Source: a bacterium
GTDB taxonomy: Bacteria > CLD3 > SB21
DNA: 39,354 bases
Assembly: GCA_019695335.1 (NCBI GenBank)
Contig: JAIBAF010000031.1
Location: 1 to 39,354 of the forward strand
Reading direction: 5' to 3'
The translations under genes and the position numbers were made by a program. This document shows, one piece after another, positions 14,978 to 23,904 of the stretch; position 1 is the first letter of the stretch, and each line of letters begins with the position of its first letter. The notes beneath the pieces are model-generated. The model saw nothing but the letters and a program-made list of their open reading frames with translations. It was not told where the DNA came from and searched no databases.

Positions 14978-16579
14978 TTGAAAGTATACCTCTTGAAAGC
15001 ACCGGTATTTTTGATCATGATTCTGTGGACGGTTTCGGTTTTTTCACAGAACGATGGGAATAAAAACGGCCAGGCGCAAGCCGATACATTGCAGGATAGC
15101 TTGCGTACGGAATCGCTTGAAACACATGCCGGCCGTTTTGCAGAAATCATACGCCGTATTGCGTTGAAATTAAAAAGATATACGGAAACGACTCCTTCGC
15201 ACGTTCTGTACACCAATGAGAATTACGTCATCGTCATCGACCCGGGGCATGGCGGCGGCTGGTTGCAGGACAAAGGCTCCAGCGCGATTTTGGATGGCGA
15301 GACGTATTACGAACGCGACGTTATGTGGGATTACGGCGTTCTGCTGGAGAAAAAGTTAAAGGCACTCGGTTATCAAAATGTTTTTAAAACGAAAGAAGCC
15401 GTCGGGGATTCGACGATGTCGATCTTCGGGCGCATGAAAAGAATTCAAAATTTCGGGAAAGACAATAAAAAAGAAGTTATTTGCGTCAGCTTGCATTGGA
15501 ATAATTTCGAATATAAAGGTATTCGCGGAACTGAGATTTATATCGCCGAAAAAAGGAATTCGAAAAGCCGAAAATTAGCCGAATGTATTCAAGGCAGTAT
15601 GCGGCAAATTATGGATATTCACGGCAAAGGCTTTTACAGCCAGGGTATTGTTGAACGTGATTATAAATTGCTGCGTGAAAACCCGGTTGCCGTGCTTATC
15701 GAAATCGGATTTGCCAGCAACGAACAGGACATGCGGAAAATCGTATTCGAAAAAGATAATATTGCTGAAGCAATGGCTGAGGGCATTGATACGTACGCCG
15801 CATGGCTGGAAAAAAGCCATTTAAAACAATTGCAACCGGCGGCCGATTCGACTGTGCTTGCAGAAGTAGCCAAACTCAAATTACTCAATGGCAAATTGAC
15901 CGGATGGGGCTGGCGAAAATCGGATATTACCAAATCGATGGACAAAATGCTTGCGCAATATAATGCAATTTACGAAGATCCCCGTGCAGAAAAAAATCTC
16001 TATCTCACGTTTGATTGCGGTTATGAAAACGGTAACACGTCGACTATTCTTGATGTTTTGAAAACCAACGACGTGAAAGCGACTTTTTTTATTACCGGCT
16101 ATTATTTAAAAAACAATCATGAACTCGTCGCACGCATGCTCGATGAAGGGCATATTATCGGGAATCATTCCGCCAATCACCAGAGCCTGCCTAAACTGGA
16201 TTACGAATCAACCAAAGAAGAAGTGCTCGAACTTGAACGGATGTATTATGATCTTTTCGAGCAGAAGATGACGTACTTTCGTCCGCCAAGCGGCGAATAC
16301 AGCGAACGTTCGCTCGCGATCGTTTCATCGCTGGGTTACCGGACCGTATTCTGGAGTTTTGCATACGACGACTGGGATGCACACAATCTTCGGGGCAAAC
16401 AATTCGCCTATAATAAAATCATAAAAGGCATCCGAGACGGCGCGATCATGCTGTTGCATGCAACTTCCAAAGACAATGCGGATGCTCTCGATCAGGTTAT
16501 CCAGGATTTAAAAAAGCAAGGATACCAATTCAAATCCCTCGATGCGATCAATCATGCGTCGTCCGAGAGCAGCCCGTAG
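14978..16579 (+). CDS. Bifunctional N-acetylmuramoyl-L-alanine amidase (Amidase_3) / PdaA-type polysaccharide deacetylase
   Basis: Exported peptidoglycan enzyme of 533 residues with a signal peptide (about 1-24, ending VFSQ). Residues about 80-270 are an Amidase_3 domain: zinc ligands His91 (DPGHGG), Glu112 (YYERD) and His173 (SLHWNN), and catalytic Glu242 (LIEIGF). This domain removes the stem peptide from MurNAc. Residues about 310-525 are a NodB-type deacetylase most like PdaA: it has the PdaA-style GWGW entry segment, motif 1 TFDCGYENG (Asp346, with Cys347 where classical NodB has a second Asp and PdaA has Asn), zinc-binding His397/His401 (HSANH), RPPSGEYS, and the late LLHA histidine His494. 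CwlD plus PdaA make muramic delta-lactam in Bacillus. The TTG start directly abuts the previous stop; no later start keeps the signal peptide. Confidence 0.9.
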   Translation: MKVYLLKAPVFLIMILWTVSVFSQNDGNKNGQAQADTLQDSLRTESLETHAGRFAEIIRRIALKLKRYTETTPSHVLYTNENYVIVIDPGHGGGWLQDKGSSAILDGETYYERDVMWDYGVLLEKKLKALGYQNVFKTKEAVGDSTMSIFGRMKRIQNFGKDNKKEVICVSLHWNNFEYKGIRGTEIYIAEKRNSKSRKLAECIQGSMRQIMDIHGKGFYSQGIVERDYKLLRENPVAVLIEIGFASNEQDMRKIVFEKDNIAEAMAEGIDTYAAWLEKSHLKQLQPAADSTVLAEVAKLKLLNGKLTGWGWRKSDITKSMDKMLAQYNAIYEDPRAEKNLYLTFDCGYENGNTSTILDVLKTNDVKATFFITGYYLKNNHELVARMLDEGHIIGNHSANHQSLPKLDYESTKEEVLELERMYYDLFEQKMTYFRPPSGEYSERSLAIVSSLGYRTVFWSFAYDDWDAHNLRGKQFAYNKIIKGIRDGAIMLLHATSKDNADALDQVIQDLKKQGYQFKSLDAINHASSESSP

Positions 16580-16654
16580 TATTCAATAAAATATTACGAT
16601 TGCCAATCTTCATCTTTTTTCCGACCTTCATAGAAATCCTCACCGGTAAAAGTC

Positions 16655-18058
16655 ATGAATGCACACCCCGCTTTTCGCTCGCTAGGCACAACCGGCTATA
16701 CCTGTCATATTATGGGATTCGGGTGTTATCGTATTGCCGACGGCAACCCGGCGCATGAAGAAGCTTTACAAAAATACCTGAATCTCGGCGGTAACCTCAT
16801 CGATACCAGCGCCAATTACGGGGATGGTTTATCTGAAATTTTGGTCGGTAAACTCCTCAAGCGTTTCGACCGTTCACAGGTTGTGGTCGTTACCAAAGGC
16901 GGATATATTCAGGGACAAAATATGCGGCTGGCTCAGGAAATGGATTTTCCCGAAGTGGTGAAATACGGCGACGGATTGTGGCATTGCATTCATCCGGAAT
17001 TTTTGAAAACGCAGATCGACCGCTCACTTCGCCGGCTGCAATTGGATCATTGCGACGTATTTCTTCTTCACAATCCCGAATATTTTATCAATCATGCGTC
17101 GCAAACTCAGCCGATCACGGAATCCGTTTTGGATGAATTTTACCGGCGAATTCACACGGCATTTCAGTATTTGGAAACCGAGGTTCAATCGGGCCGTATT
17201 CGTTATTATGGTATCAGCTCGAATAATTTCGGTTTGCATGAAAAAGACCGTGCCCGAACAAGCGTCAAACGAGCGCTCGAACAAGCACAATTGTTGGGCA
17301 ACCACCATTTCAAAGTAATTCAATTGCCGATGAATGTGTATGAGTCCGGCGGCGCGCTTTATCCGACTCACGACGGACAATCGGTTTTACAATTTTGCAA
17401 AAAAAACGGAATCGGCGTATTGCTCAATCGCCCGCTGAATGCGTTTTACCAGGGAAAACTTTACCGGCTCGCCGATTATGTCAAAGCAGGACAGAAAAAG
17501 CCCGATGAGAATTTCCTTGTTGAATTACTTCAACCATTAAAAGTTGTTGAAGAAGAGTGTGTTCACACATTCGGCAGTGAAGCATTCGGGCAGCAGGGTG
17601 AAGGACTGGCCGCTTATTTAAAATATATTGCGCTCGATCTCCCGTCGCCGGATTACTGGAACGGCGTAATGGATCAGTACATCGTTCCACCGGTCACTCA
17701 GTGGATACGGCATGGGGCTGAACTGCACAACGTCCACCCGCAATGGAACGATTGGCAGAATCGTTTTATACGGACGATTAATGAAACGCTTGAAGGGATT
17801 GAAAAATTTTTGTATACAGCGAATCAGCCGGTTTCCGACCGGATTCGTACGAATCTTTACCGGGCCGGTTATCCTGAAAGTTCTGCATCACTAAGCCGGA
17901 TAGCTATGGCGTTGCTTGCGCAGTTGGATGGTGTATCTTGCGTGCTCAACGGTATGCGCACTTCAGATTATGTCGATGATGCCATGGGCGTTCCGTCCAT
18001 GCCTTTAGTCGAGAGCTTGCCGATTCTCCAACGTTTCCAATCATTTATTGATATATAG
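16655..18058 (+). CDS. Aldo/keto reductase with C-terminal extension
   Basis: NAD(P)H-dependent oxidoreductase family protein of 467 residues, clearly longer than the usual 280-340. The TIM-barrel part carries the full catalytic tetrad: Asp50 and Tyr55 (IDTSANYGDG), Lys81 (VVTKGG) and His139 (FLLHNPEYF). A GIGVLLNRPLNAFYQGK segment marks the later barrel strand. From about residue 300 there is an extra region of mixed helices, and the cofactor-type C-terminal segment reappears near the end as GVSCVLNGMRTSDYVDDAMG. So the extension is an insertion within the family fold rather than a simple tail. Substrate unknown. The next gene starts 8 nt downstream, so the two are probably co-transcribed. 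Confidence 0.88.
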   Translation: MNAHPAFRSLGTTGYTCHIMGFGCYRIADGNPAHEEALQKYLNLGGNLIDTSANYGDGLSEILVGKLLKRFDRSQVVVVTKGGYIQGQNMRLAQEMDFPEVVKYGDGLWHCIHPEFLKTQIDRSLRRLQLDHCDVFLLHNPEYFINHASQTQPITESVLDEFYRRIHTAFQYLETEVQSGRIRYYGISSNNFGLHEKDRARTSVKRALEQAQLLGNHHFKVIQLPMNVYESGGALYPTHDGQSVLQFCKKNGIGVLLNRPLNAFYQGKLYRLADYVKAGQKKPDENFLVELLQPLKVVEEECVHTFGSEAFGQQGEGLAAYLKYIALDLPSPDYWNGVMDQYIVPPVTQWIRHGAELHNVHPQWNDWQNRFIRTINETLEGIEKFLYTANQPVSDRIRTNLYRAGYPESSASLSRIAMALLAQLDGVSCVLNGMRTSDYVDDAMGVPSMPLVESLPILQRFQSFIDI

Positions 18059-18066
18059 GAAAATTT

Positions 18067-20553
18067 ATGAATCGCACGAAAATCTTAAAAGCAGTTTACA
18101 TCGCGATTGTGTTCTACGTCGGCGCAACCGGTATATATTATTTTGTCGACGCATTTATCATGAAACGAACGCCGAACGACCAATGTTTATGGTCGGAAGA
18201 AAAAACCGATCAAGGGAAACATATCGTGATTCGGGAAATTTTAGAAGGCGGTGTTTCCGATCGCGCCGGATTGAAAGATGGCGATATTCTGATCGCTATC
18301 AATGATACGCTGTTGCGCTCAACAGGTCATGCGTCGCAGATTCTTAATAAAGCAAGGCCCGAAGATACATTGATTTATACTGTTGTGCGTAACGATCAAA
18401 AATTACGATTGCCGTTACAGATAGTCATGACGATGAATACGCTTTATTTCGGGTTTGCTTTACTTGGATTCGGTTTTCTGTTGGTAGGATGGATGGTAGG
18501 AACAGCGAGGCCGGGCGACCGTGTTCCATCGTTGTTTTTTAAAATGTCGATGTTTGGTGCATTGCTTTTTATTCTTGGAGGTGCTGCTGTCGGTGTGAAT
18601 TATAACGGCTCACTGTTTTGGATAATCAATGTGATCGTCGGATATATTTTATTTCCAGCTCTGTTTATCCACTTTTTTCTGGTCTTTCCTAACGAACGCT
18701 TATCGTCCAAAACCAGCCGATGGCTAATTCCATCCATCTATGTTTTCTCTTTCCTCAATATTGTGTATTTCATTGTCGGTGTAATCATGAAAGCTAACGG
18801 AATCCTTTCCGTTTTTATATTTTTTTCAATGATGGGTACCGGCTTCGGATTGTTCTGCCGCAGTTATTTCAAACTCAAAGATCCGAAACAACGCAAACCT
18901 CTAAAAAGTATTTTGATCGGAACAACCTTGGGCTTTAGTGGATTTTTGTATTTGTTGATCGTTCCGAACGTTGGGCGCGCCGTTTTTATTAATTATCCCG
19001 AAGCGCTGACGCCCGTTGGCATAGTGGCGCTGATTCCGTTGTCGTTTGGTTATTCGATATTCCGCTATCGTACGATGGATATCGACGTTATCATTAAAAA
19101 GAGCCTTGTGTATGCTGCAACGACGGCCGGCGTGGCGGTTGTTTATCTCGCGATCCTTTTGATCATGGGATATGCCGTGCAGGGTATTATTGGCGGCGGT
19201 TCGCAAAATCCATATTTGCAATTTGGCGTTTTACTGATCGCGGCATTTGTTTTTGCGCCTATGAAAGAACGCATCCAAACCGTTGTCGATAAGCGCTTTT
19301 TCCGGGAACGATATAATTACCAAAAAGCGTTACTGGATTTTTCACAGGAATTGCCACATTTGACGCAATTGGACGAAATTTTACAAAAAGTTATCTATAC
19401 CGTTACCAGTACAATGCACATCGAATCGATGGCCATTGCGCTTTATGCCGACCATGCAATCAAACCGTCCAATTATATTCAGCACGGAATTGCTGAAGCT
19501 CAATGTGATCTCGAATGTTGTCCGGGTGGTCTGATTGAACAACTGGCTAAAACAAAACGGCCTCAACTGCTCGATCCCGTTAACCTTGCCGAACTGCCAG
19601 TACCCGGTCAGGAAAAATTGACGATTAGTGCATGTAAAATCGTACTGGCCGTTCCAATGGTCAAGCAAAATTCATTGATCGGCGTTTTGTTAATGGGTCC
19701 GAAGCTTTCTGAAAAACCATTTGCTCAAGAAGATATGGACTTGCTCACAACGGTAGCGAGTCAAGCAGGGATTGCTATTGAAAATGCACGCCTGATCAAA
19801 GAAGAATTGGAAAAAGCAAAACTTGAAAATGAACTGAACGTTGCGCGACGTATCCAGCAGTCATTGCTTCCTGCGCGAAGCCCGGAAATTCCCGGGTTGG
19901 ATATTGCCGGCGTGTCATTACCTGCGTTGTCCGTTGGGGGAGATTATTTCGATTATATCAAACTGGATGACCATCGTTTTATGATCGCTGTAGGCGACGT
20001 TTCAGGCAAAGGCGTTTCTGCCGCGCTATACATGTCAAAAATTCAGGGCATGATTCAAATTGCGAGCAGGCTTTACAAATCGCCGCGTGAAATTCTCATT
20101 GAGGTCAATCAATGGATGTATCACGGAATGGAACGCCAGTCGTTCGTTACCATGATCGTCGGAGTGATCGATCTTAAAAAACGTACGATGACGATTTGCC
20201 GCGCCGGCCACAATCCGGCGATTGCCATGCACGAAGGCATGTTAAAACTGATCCGCTGTAAAGGTCTCGGTGTCGGACTTGTACCGGGTGAAATGTTTGA
20301 AAAAAATCTGGAAGAAGAAACAACAGTGCTGGATGCGGGCAATACTTATATTTTTTACACCGACGGCGTTACCGAAGCGATGAATGACCGTCACGATGAA
20401 TTCGGTGAGGAGCACTTGTATGAACTTGTTCAAATGAAAAAAGATCAAACTTCTGCAGAACTTTTGAATACGATTGTTGATGAAGTAAACACATTTTGTT
20501 ACGGCGTCGAGCAACATGACGACATTACCGTTGTGATTGTGAAAGTGAAATAA
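18067..20553 (+). CDS. Membrane-bound PDZ-GAF-PP2C (SpoIIE/RsbU-type) serine phosphatase
   Basis: Multi-domain signalling protein of 828 residues. An N-terminal membrane segment (about 8-28) is followed by a PDZ-like domain (about 45-120; GGVSDRAGLKDGDILIAIN). Next come about eight to nine hydrophobic segments (124-400), including the FRYRTMDIDVIIKKSLVYA linker seen in multi-TM sensor proteins. Then a GAF domain (about 430-580), a short coiled coil (LEKAKLENELNVARRIQQ) and a PP2C/SpoIIE phosphatase domain from about 600 to the end. Metal-binding acidic residues are present in GGDYFDY (Asp626), VGDVSGKG, YTDGVTEA and the terminal HDDITVVIV. RsbU-like phosphatases dephosphorylate anti-anti-sigma proteins; none is encoded nearby. 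The start has an AGGAAA site. The PDZ domain suggests sensing of an extracytoplasmic peptide. Confidence 0.92.
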   Translation: MNRTKILKAVYIAIVFYVGATGIYYFVDAFIMKRTPNDQCLWSEEKTDQGKHIVIREILEGGVSDRAGLKDGDILIAINDTLLRSTGHASQILNKARPEDTLIYTVVRNDQKLRLPLQIVMTMNTLYFGFALLGFGFLLVGWMVGTARPGDRVPSLFFKMSMFGALLFILGGAAVGVNYNGSLFWIINVIVGYILFPALFIHFFLVFPNERLSSKTSRWLIPSIYVFSFLNIVYFIVGVIMKANGILSVFIFFSMMGTGFGLFCRSYFKLKDPKQRKPLKSILIGTTLGFSGFLYLLIVPNVGRAVFINYPEALTPVGIVALIPLSFGYSIFRYRTMDIDVIIKKSLVYAATTAGVAVVYLAILLIMGYAVQGIIGGGSQNPYLQFGVLLIAAFVFAPMKERIQTVVDKRFFRERYNYQKALLDFSQELPHLTQLDEILQKVIYTVTSTMHIESMAIALYADHAIKPSNYIQHGIAEAQCDLECCPGGLIEQLAKTKRPQLLDPVNLAELPVPGQEKLTISACKIVLAVPMVKQNSLIGVLLMGPKLSEKPFAQEDMDLLTTVASQAGIAIENARLIKEELEKAKLENELNVARRIQQSLLPARSPEIPGLDIAGVSLPALSVGGDYFDYIKLDDHRFMIAVGDVSGKGVSAALYMSKIQGMIQIASRLYKSPREILIEVNQWMYHGMERQSFVTMIVGVIDLKKRTMTICRAGHNPAIAMHEGMLKLIRCKGLGVGLVPGEMFEKNLEEETTVLDAGNTYIFYTDGVTEAMNDRHDEFGEEHLYELVQMKKDQTSAELLNTIVDEVNTFCYGVEQHDDITVVIVKVK

Positions 20554-20577
20554 ATAAGCATGTTGAATTGTATTTGA

Positions 20578-21588
20578 ATGAAAACGATCCTTATCACGCA
20601 TCCTTTTAAAAAAAAAAATATTCGAAAAGCATCTAGAATATTGAAGGCCGGCGGATTGGTTGCCGTACCGACTGAAACGGTATACGGGCTGGCGGCCAAT
20701 GCGTTAAATCCAAAAGCCGTTAAAAAAATATTCAAAGTCAAAGGTCGCCCGCAGGATAATCCGGTTATTGTACACATTGCCTCTAGAAAAAAAATAAAAG
20801 AATTGGTTGCAGAAATTCCGGCAGCAGCCGCGGTGCTGATGAAAAAATATTGGCCTGGGCCTTTGACGATCGTTTTCAAAAAATCGGCGGCGATTCCAGA
20901 AGTAACTTCCGCCGGACTTCCGACCGTTGCAGTCCGTATGCCCAAAAATAAAATTATCTTATCGCTTATCCGCGAATCGGGGTTTCCTCTTGCGGCGCCA
21001 TCGGCCAATGTCAGCGGGCGGCCAAGCCCGACGACAATTGAAGATGTGTTGGAAGATCTCGCAGAGAAAATCGACTGTGCAATCGACGGAGGAAGTACTT
21101 ATTATGGCATTGAATCCACCGTAGTGGATGTCAGCGGAAAAGTACCGACGCTCTTACGCCCGGGCAGTATTTCTATCGAGCAGTTGCGCTCAACCATCGG
21201 GAAAGTAAAAATAGCGCAAAACAATTCTGAACGCCCCAAATCGCCCGGTATGAAATACAAGCATTACGCACCGAAAGCGAAACTTATCATTATCGAAGGA
21301 AAAAAGGAAAATATAGCCAAAAAAATTCAATCGATCTTGAGTAAGAAAAAAAATGAAAAGACCGGCGTTATTACGACTCAACATTCAAACAGCTATCGAT
21401 ACGGTTTGATCCAGTTTGTCGGTTCCGACAATAACCGGATTGCCCGTAATCTTTTCAAAGCGTTGCGGGCGATGGACAGGCTCGGAGTTGAGTTAATTCT
21501 TGCGGAGGGTATTCCTGAGAAAGGCACGGGACATGCGATTATGAATCGTTTGCGTAAAGCGGCTGGATACAAGGTGATCAAAGTTTAG
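20578..21588 (+). CDS. L-threonylcarbamoyladenylate synthase, Sua5 type
   Basis: Cytosolic enzyme of 336 residues that makes threonylcarbamoyl-AMP from Thr, bicarbonate and ATP, the first step of t6A modification at position 37 of ANN-decoding tRNAs. The YrdC-like catalytic domain (about 10-205) has PTETVYGLAANALNP, the KGRPQDNP segment and SANVSGRPSPT. The linker SPGMKYKHYAPKAKL and a C-terminal Sua5 domain (about 225-336) make it the long Sua5 form rather than the short YrdC/TsaC. Upstream spacing to the phosphatase gene is 24 nt, so read-through is likely. Its 3' end overlaps the convergent DUF2784 gene by 11 bases. Confidence 0.95.
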   Translation: MKTILITHPFKKKNIRKASRILKAGGLVAVPTETVYGLAANALNPKAVKKIFKVKGRPQDNPVIVHIASRKKIKELVAEIPAAAAVLMKKYWPGPLTIVFKKSAAIPEVTSAGLPTVAVRMPKNKIILSLIRESGFPLAAPSANVSGRPSPTTIEDVLEDLAEKIDCAIDGGSTYYGIESTVVDVSGKVPTLLRPGSISIEQLRSTIGKVKIAQNNSERPKSPGMKYKHYAPKAKLIIIEGKKENIAKKIQSILSKKKNEKTGVITTQHSNSYRYGLIQFVGSDNNRIARNLFKALRAMDRLGVELILAEGIPEKGTGHAIMNRLRKAAGYKVIKV

Positions 21589-21976
21589 CGGATCGAAATG
21601 GGCGGCCCGGTCTGATCCATATTAACGTTGCTATGACGATCAACGTAAAGAGTACATAAATAATCGTAAATACATATTCCGGCGCGTTATAAAAAATAAT
21701 TTTATGAACCCAATGCTGGATAAAACTGGTTTGATAAGCGCCGCCGTTTGCCGAACGTAGTTGATTCTCCCAAGCCGTCAGTGGGCAGACGATTCCGAAC
21801 AGCGATTCACCGGCCACCAATCCGATCGCACTCAAATGAAGAATCCGGAACCAGAAATTGCGAATCCATTTCCACCGGCACCCGGCGCCAATGAAAATCA
21901 ATAGCAAGCCGGTTACTACAAATCCAACAAACAAAAAATGAATGATGAGAATAATGTCAGCCAGCATGGTTTTCAC
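21578..21976 (-). CDS. DUF2784 family membrane protein
   Basis: Small integral membrane protein of 132 residues with about four hydrophobic segments (8-30, 44-64, 93-118 the clearest). The conserved CPLTAWENQLR stretch is the DUF2784 signature. Family function is unknown. A GTG at 21976 with an AAGGG site 7 nt upstream is preferred over the ATG at 21967, which has no suitably spaced site. It is convergent with the Sua5-type gene, the last 11 bases of each overlapping. Confidence 0.85.
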   Translation of the reverse strand: MKTMLADIILIIHFLFVGFVVTGLLLIFIGAGCRWKWIRNFWFRILHLSAIGLVAGESLFGIVCPLTAWENQLRSANGGAYQTSFIQHWVHKIIFYNAPEYVFTIIYVLFTLIVIATLIWIRPGRPFRSAKL

Positions 21977-22067
21977 TTTCGTGCCCTTAAAAGGTTATTG
22001 AAATAAGAAATGGAAGTCAAGATATTGCATCCGGTGTTGATTATTATAAGCATAATGGAGGCTAAGT

Positions 22068-22628
22068 ATGACACGGAATGATGCATGGGATTTATTATGC
22101 GAATATACCCAAGGTGAAAGCTTACGGAAACATGCGTTGGCCGTGGAGTGTGCCGTACGGGCCTATGCAAAAAAATTCGGCGAGGACGAAGAATCGTGGG
22201 GCATTACCGCCCTTTTGCATGACTTCGATTACGAAAAATTTCCCGATCCGGTCGATCCCGAGGGGCATCCTTACAAGGGCAATACGATTTTAAAAGAAAA
22301 AGGATATCCTGAATTCATCTGCCGTGCGATTATGTCGCATGCCGATTATACCGGGGTTATGCGCGAAACGAAATTGGAAAAAACTTTGTTTGCTTGCGAC
22401 GAACTTTGCGGGTTTATTACTGCAGTGTCATACGTGCGTCCCAATAAAACTGTAAAAGAGGTCGAGGTTAAATCGGTCAGAAAAAAAATGAAGGACAAAG
22501 GTTTTGCGGCGAAAGTCAACCGGGATGATATTACCAAAGGCGCGGAAGAATTGGGCGTCGATTTGGATGAACATATAGGATTTGTGATTGCAGCCATGCA
22601 AGACAAGGCTGAACAACTGGGTTTGTAA
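22068..22628 (+). CDS. HD-domain protein (predicted phosphohydrolase)
   Basis: Cytosolic protein of 186 residues. The HD metal-binding pattern is visible as His22 (SLRKHALAVE), His51-Asp52 (ALLHDFDYEKFP) and a following IMSHADY histidine, the arrangement of HDIG-type phosphohydrolases. Substrates of this small stand-alone subgroup are unknown; nucleotides or phosphorylated metabolites are typical for the superfamily. The ATG at 22068 is preceded by a strong GGAGG site. It appears to be a single gene: the DUF2784 gene is divergent on one side and dnaJ follows after 106 nt. Confidence 0.85.
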   Translation: MTRNDAWDLLCEYTQGESLRKHALAVECAVRAYAKKFGEDEESWGITALLHDFDYEKFPDPVDPEGHPYKGNTILKEKGYPEFICRAIMSHADYTGVMRETKLEKTLFACDELCGFITAVSYVRPNKTVKEVEVKSVRKKMKDKGFAAKVNRDDITKGAEELGVDLDEHIGFVIAAMQDKAEQLGL

Positions 22629-22734
22629 ATCCGTTCGCGTAAGTGCAAGTTCTCAATAATTTTATTGCTAAATTAGGGTTCAATCCCTATATTTTCTCGC
22701 TTTTAAATAAAACCGGATTGATGAATTTTCACTT

Positions 22735-23868
22735 ATGACTAAACGCGATTATTACGAAATATTAGGCGTCAGTAAAAACAGTTCTTTGGAGGATATTAAG
22801 AAAGCATACCGTAAACTTGCGATGCAATATCATCCCGACCGGAATCCCGGTGACAAACCGGCGGAAGAAAAATTCAAAGAAGTAGCTGAAGCATACTCCG
22901 TACTGAGCGATGATCAAAAACGCGCCAATTACGATCGATTTGGTCATGACGGTTTGCGGGGAATGGGCGATCAGGGATTTACGGACATCAATGATATCTT
23001 TTCGCATTTCAGCGATATATTTCAAGGTTTTGGAGGATTTGATTTTTTTGGCAGTGGACAGCGTTCATCCCGTCAGGCACGTGGTGCTGACGTGGAAGTA
23101 CGGCTGAAGCTGACGCTTCAGGAAATTGCTGAAGGCGTATCGAAGAAGATCAAACTGAAAAAACGCAAACCGTGCGATACCTGCTCGGGTACCGGCGGAG
23201 CTCCGGGATCACAGCGCAATACCTGCAGTGTGTGCGGAGGAAGCGGACAAGTCAAACAAGTTTCACGTTCCGTTTTCGGACAATTTGTCAATATTACGAC
23301 TTGCCGCAATTGTGAGGGTCAAGGAACCGTCGTGAGTAAACCGTGCCCGGATTGTCAAGGCGATGGCGTGATACAAGGTGAAACGACGATCAATGTGAAA
23401 GTTCCTCCGGGTGTAACTACAGGCAATTATATTCCGCTTCGTGGGCAAGGCCACGCGGCGCAATTTGGCGGGCAACCCGGCGACGTGATCGTTATTATCG
23501 AAGAAAAAGAAGACGAAATTTTTGAACGTCATGGCGATGATGTTTTACTTGACTATGCCATCAGCTTTCCACAAGCAGTATTGGGTGATGATGTCGAAGT
23601 ACCCACGCTGGTCGGGCGAGTCAAATTGACCATACCACCTGGAATTCAATCTGGAAAAATTTTGCGCCTGCGCGGCAAAGGTATCCCGCATCTCAACGGT
23701 AACGGGTCCGGCGATCAACTCGTTCGCATTGCCGTCTACACGCCGGCGCGTGTGAGTGAGCACGAACGCCAGATGCTGAATGAAATGATGAAAAGTGAAC
23801 ATTTTAAACCTTCAGCCGATGAAGAAAAAAGTTTTTTTAAAAAAGTGAAGGAAGCATTTAGTAATTAA
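22735..23868 (+). CDS. dnaJ: Chaperone protein DnaJ
   Basis: Hsp40 co-chaperone of 377 residues that stimulates the DnaK ATPase and hands over unfolded clients. The J domain (1-70) contains the HPD motif at residues 33-35. A Gly/Phe-rich segment follows (about 75-125), then a zinc-binding domain with four CxxCxGxG repeats ([32 protein letters not shown]) at about 140-220, and the C-terminal substrate-binding domains. All four cysteine repeats are intact, so this is a full type I DnaJ. GrpE and DnaK are not next to it. No clear ribosome binding site is seen before the ATG. Confidence 0.98.
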   Translation: MTKRDYYEILGVSKNSSLEDIKKAYRKLAMQYHPDRNPGDKPAEEKFKEVAEAYSVLSDDQKRANYDRFGHDGLRGMGDQGFTDINDIFSHFSDIFQGFGGFDFFGSGQRSSRQARGADVEVRLKLTLQEIAEGVSKKIKLKKRKPCDTCSGTGGAPGSQRNTCSVCGGSGQVKQVSRSVFGQFVNITTCRNCEGQGTVVSKPCPDCQGDGVIQGETTINVKVPPGVTTGNYIPLRGQGHAAQFGGQPGDVIVIIEEKEDEIFERHGDDVLLDYAISFPQAVLGDDVEVPTLVGRVKLTIPPGIQSGKILRLRGKGIPHLNGNGSGDQLVRIAVYTPARVSEHERQMLNEMMKSEHFKPSADEEKSFFKKVKEAFSN

Positions 23869-23904
23869 GTTTTGTCTGTCTTTGGGGTTTACGGTTGAGG
23901 GAGA

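Noticed and set aside
14503-15216. 237-residue minus-strand frame across the redoxin, 88-aa and amidase genes
   Set aside because: It crosses three plus-strand genes with recognised motifs or tight coupling, has low-complexity Ser/Ile composition and no family features.
14978-16579. Evidence of endospore formation from the CwlD/PdaA-like fusion
   Set aside because: No other sporulation gene is in the window and the envelope genes point to a Gram-negative; the fusion alone does not support sporulation.
22674-22690. tRNA T-arm-like sequence (agggttcaatccct) before dnaJ
   Set aside because: The stem and loop sizes do not give a 5-bp stem with 7-nt loop, and no acceptor, D or anticodon arm can be folded around it.
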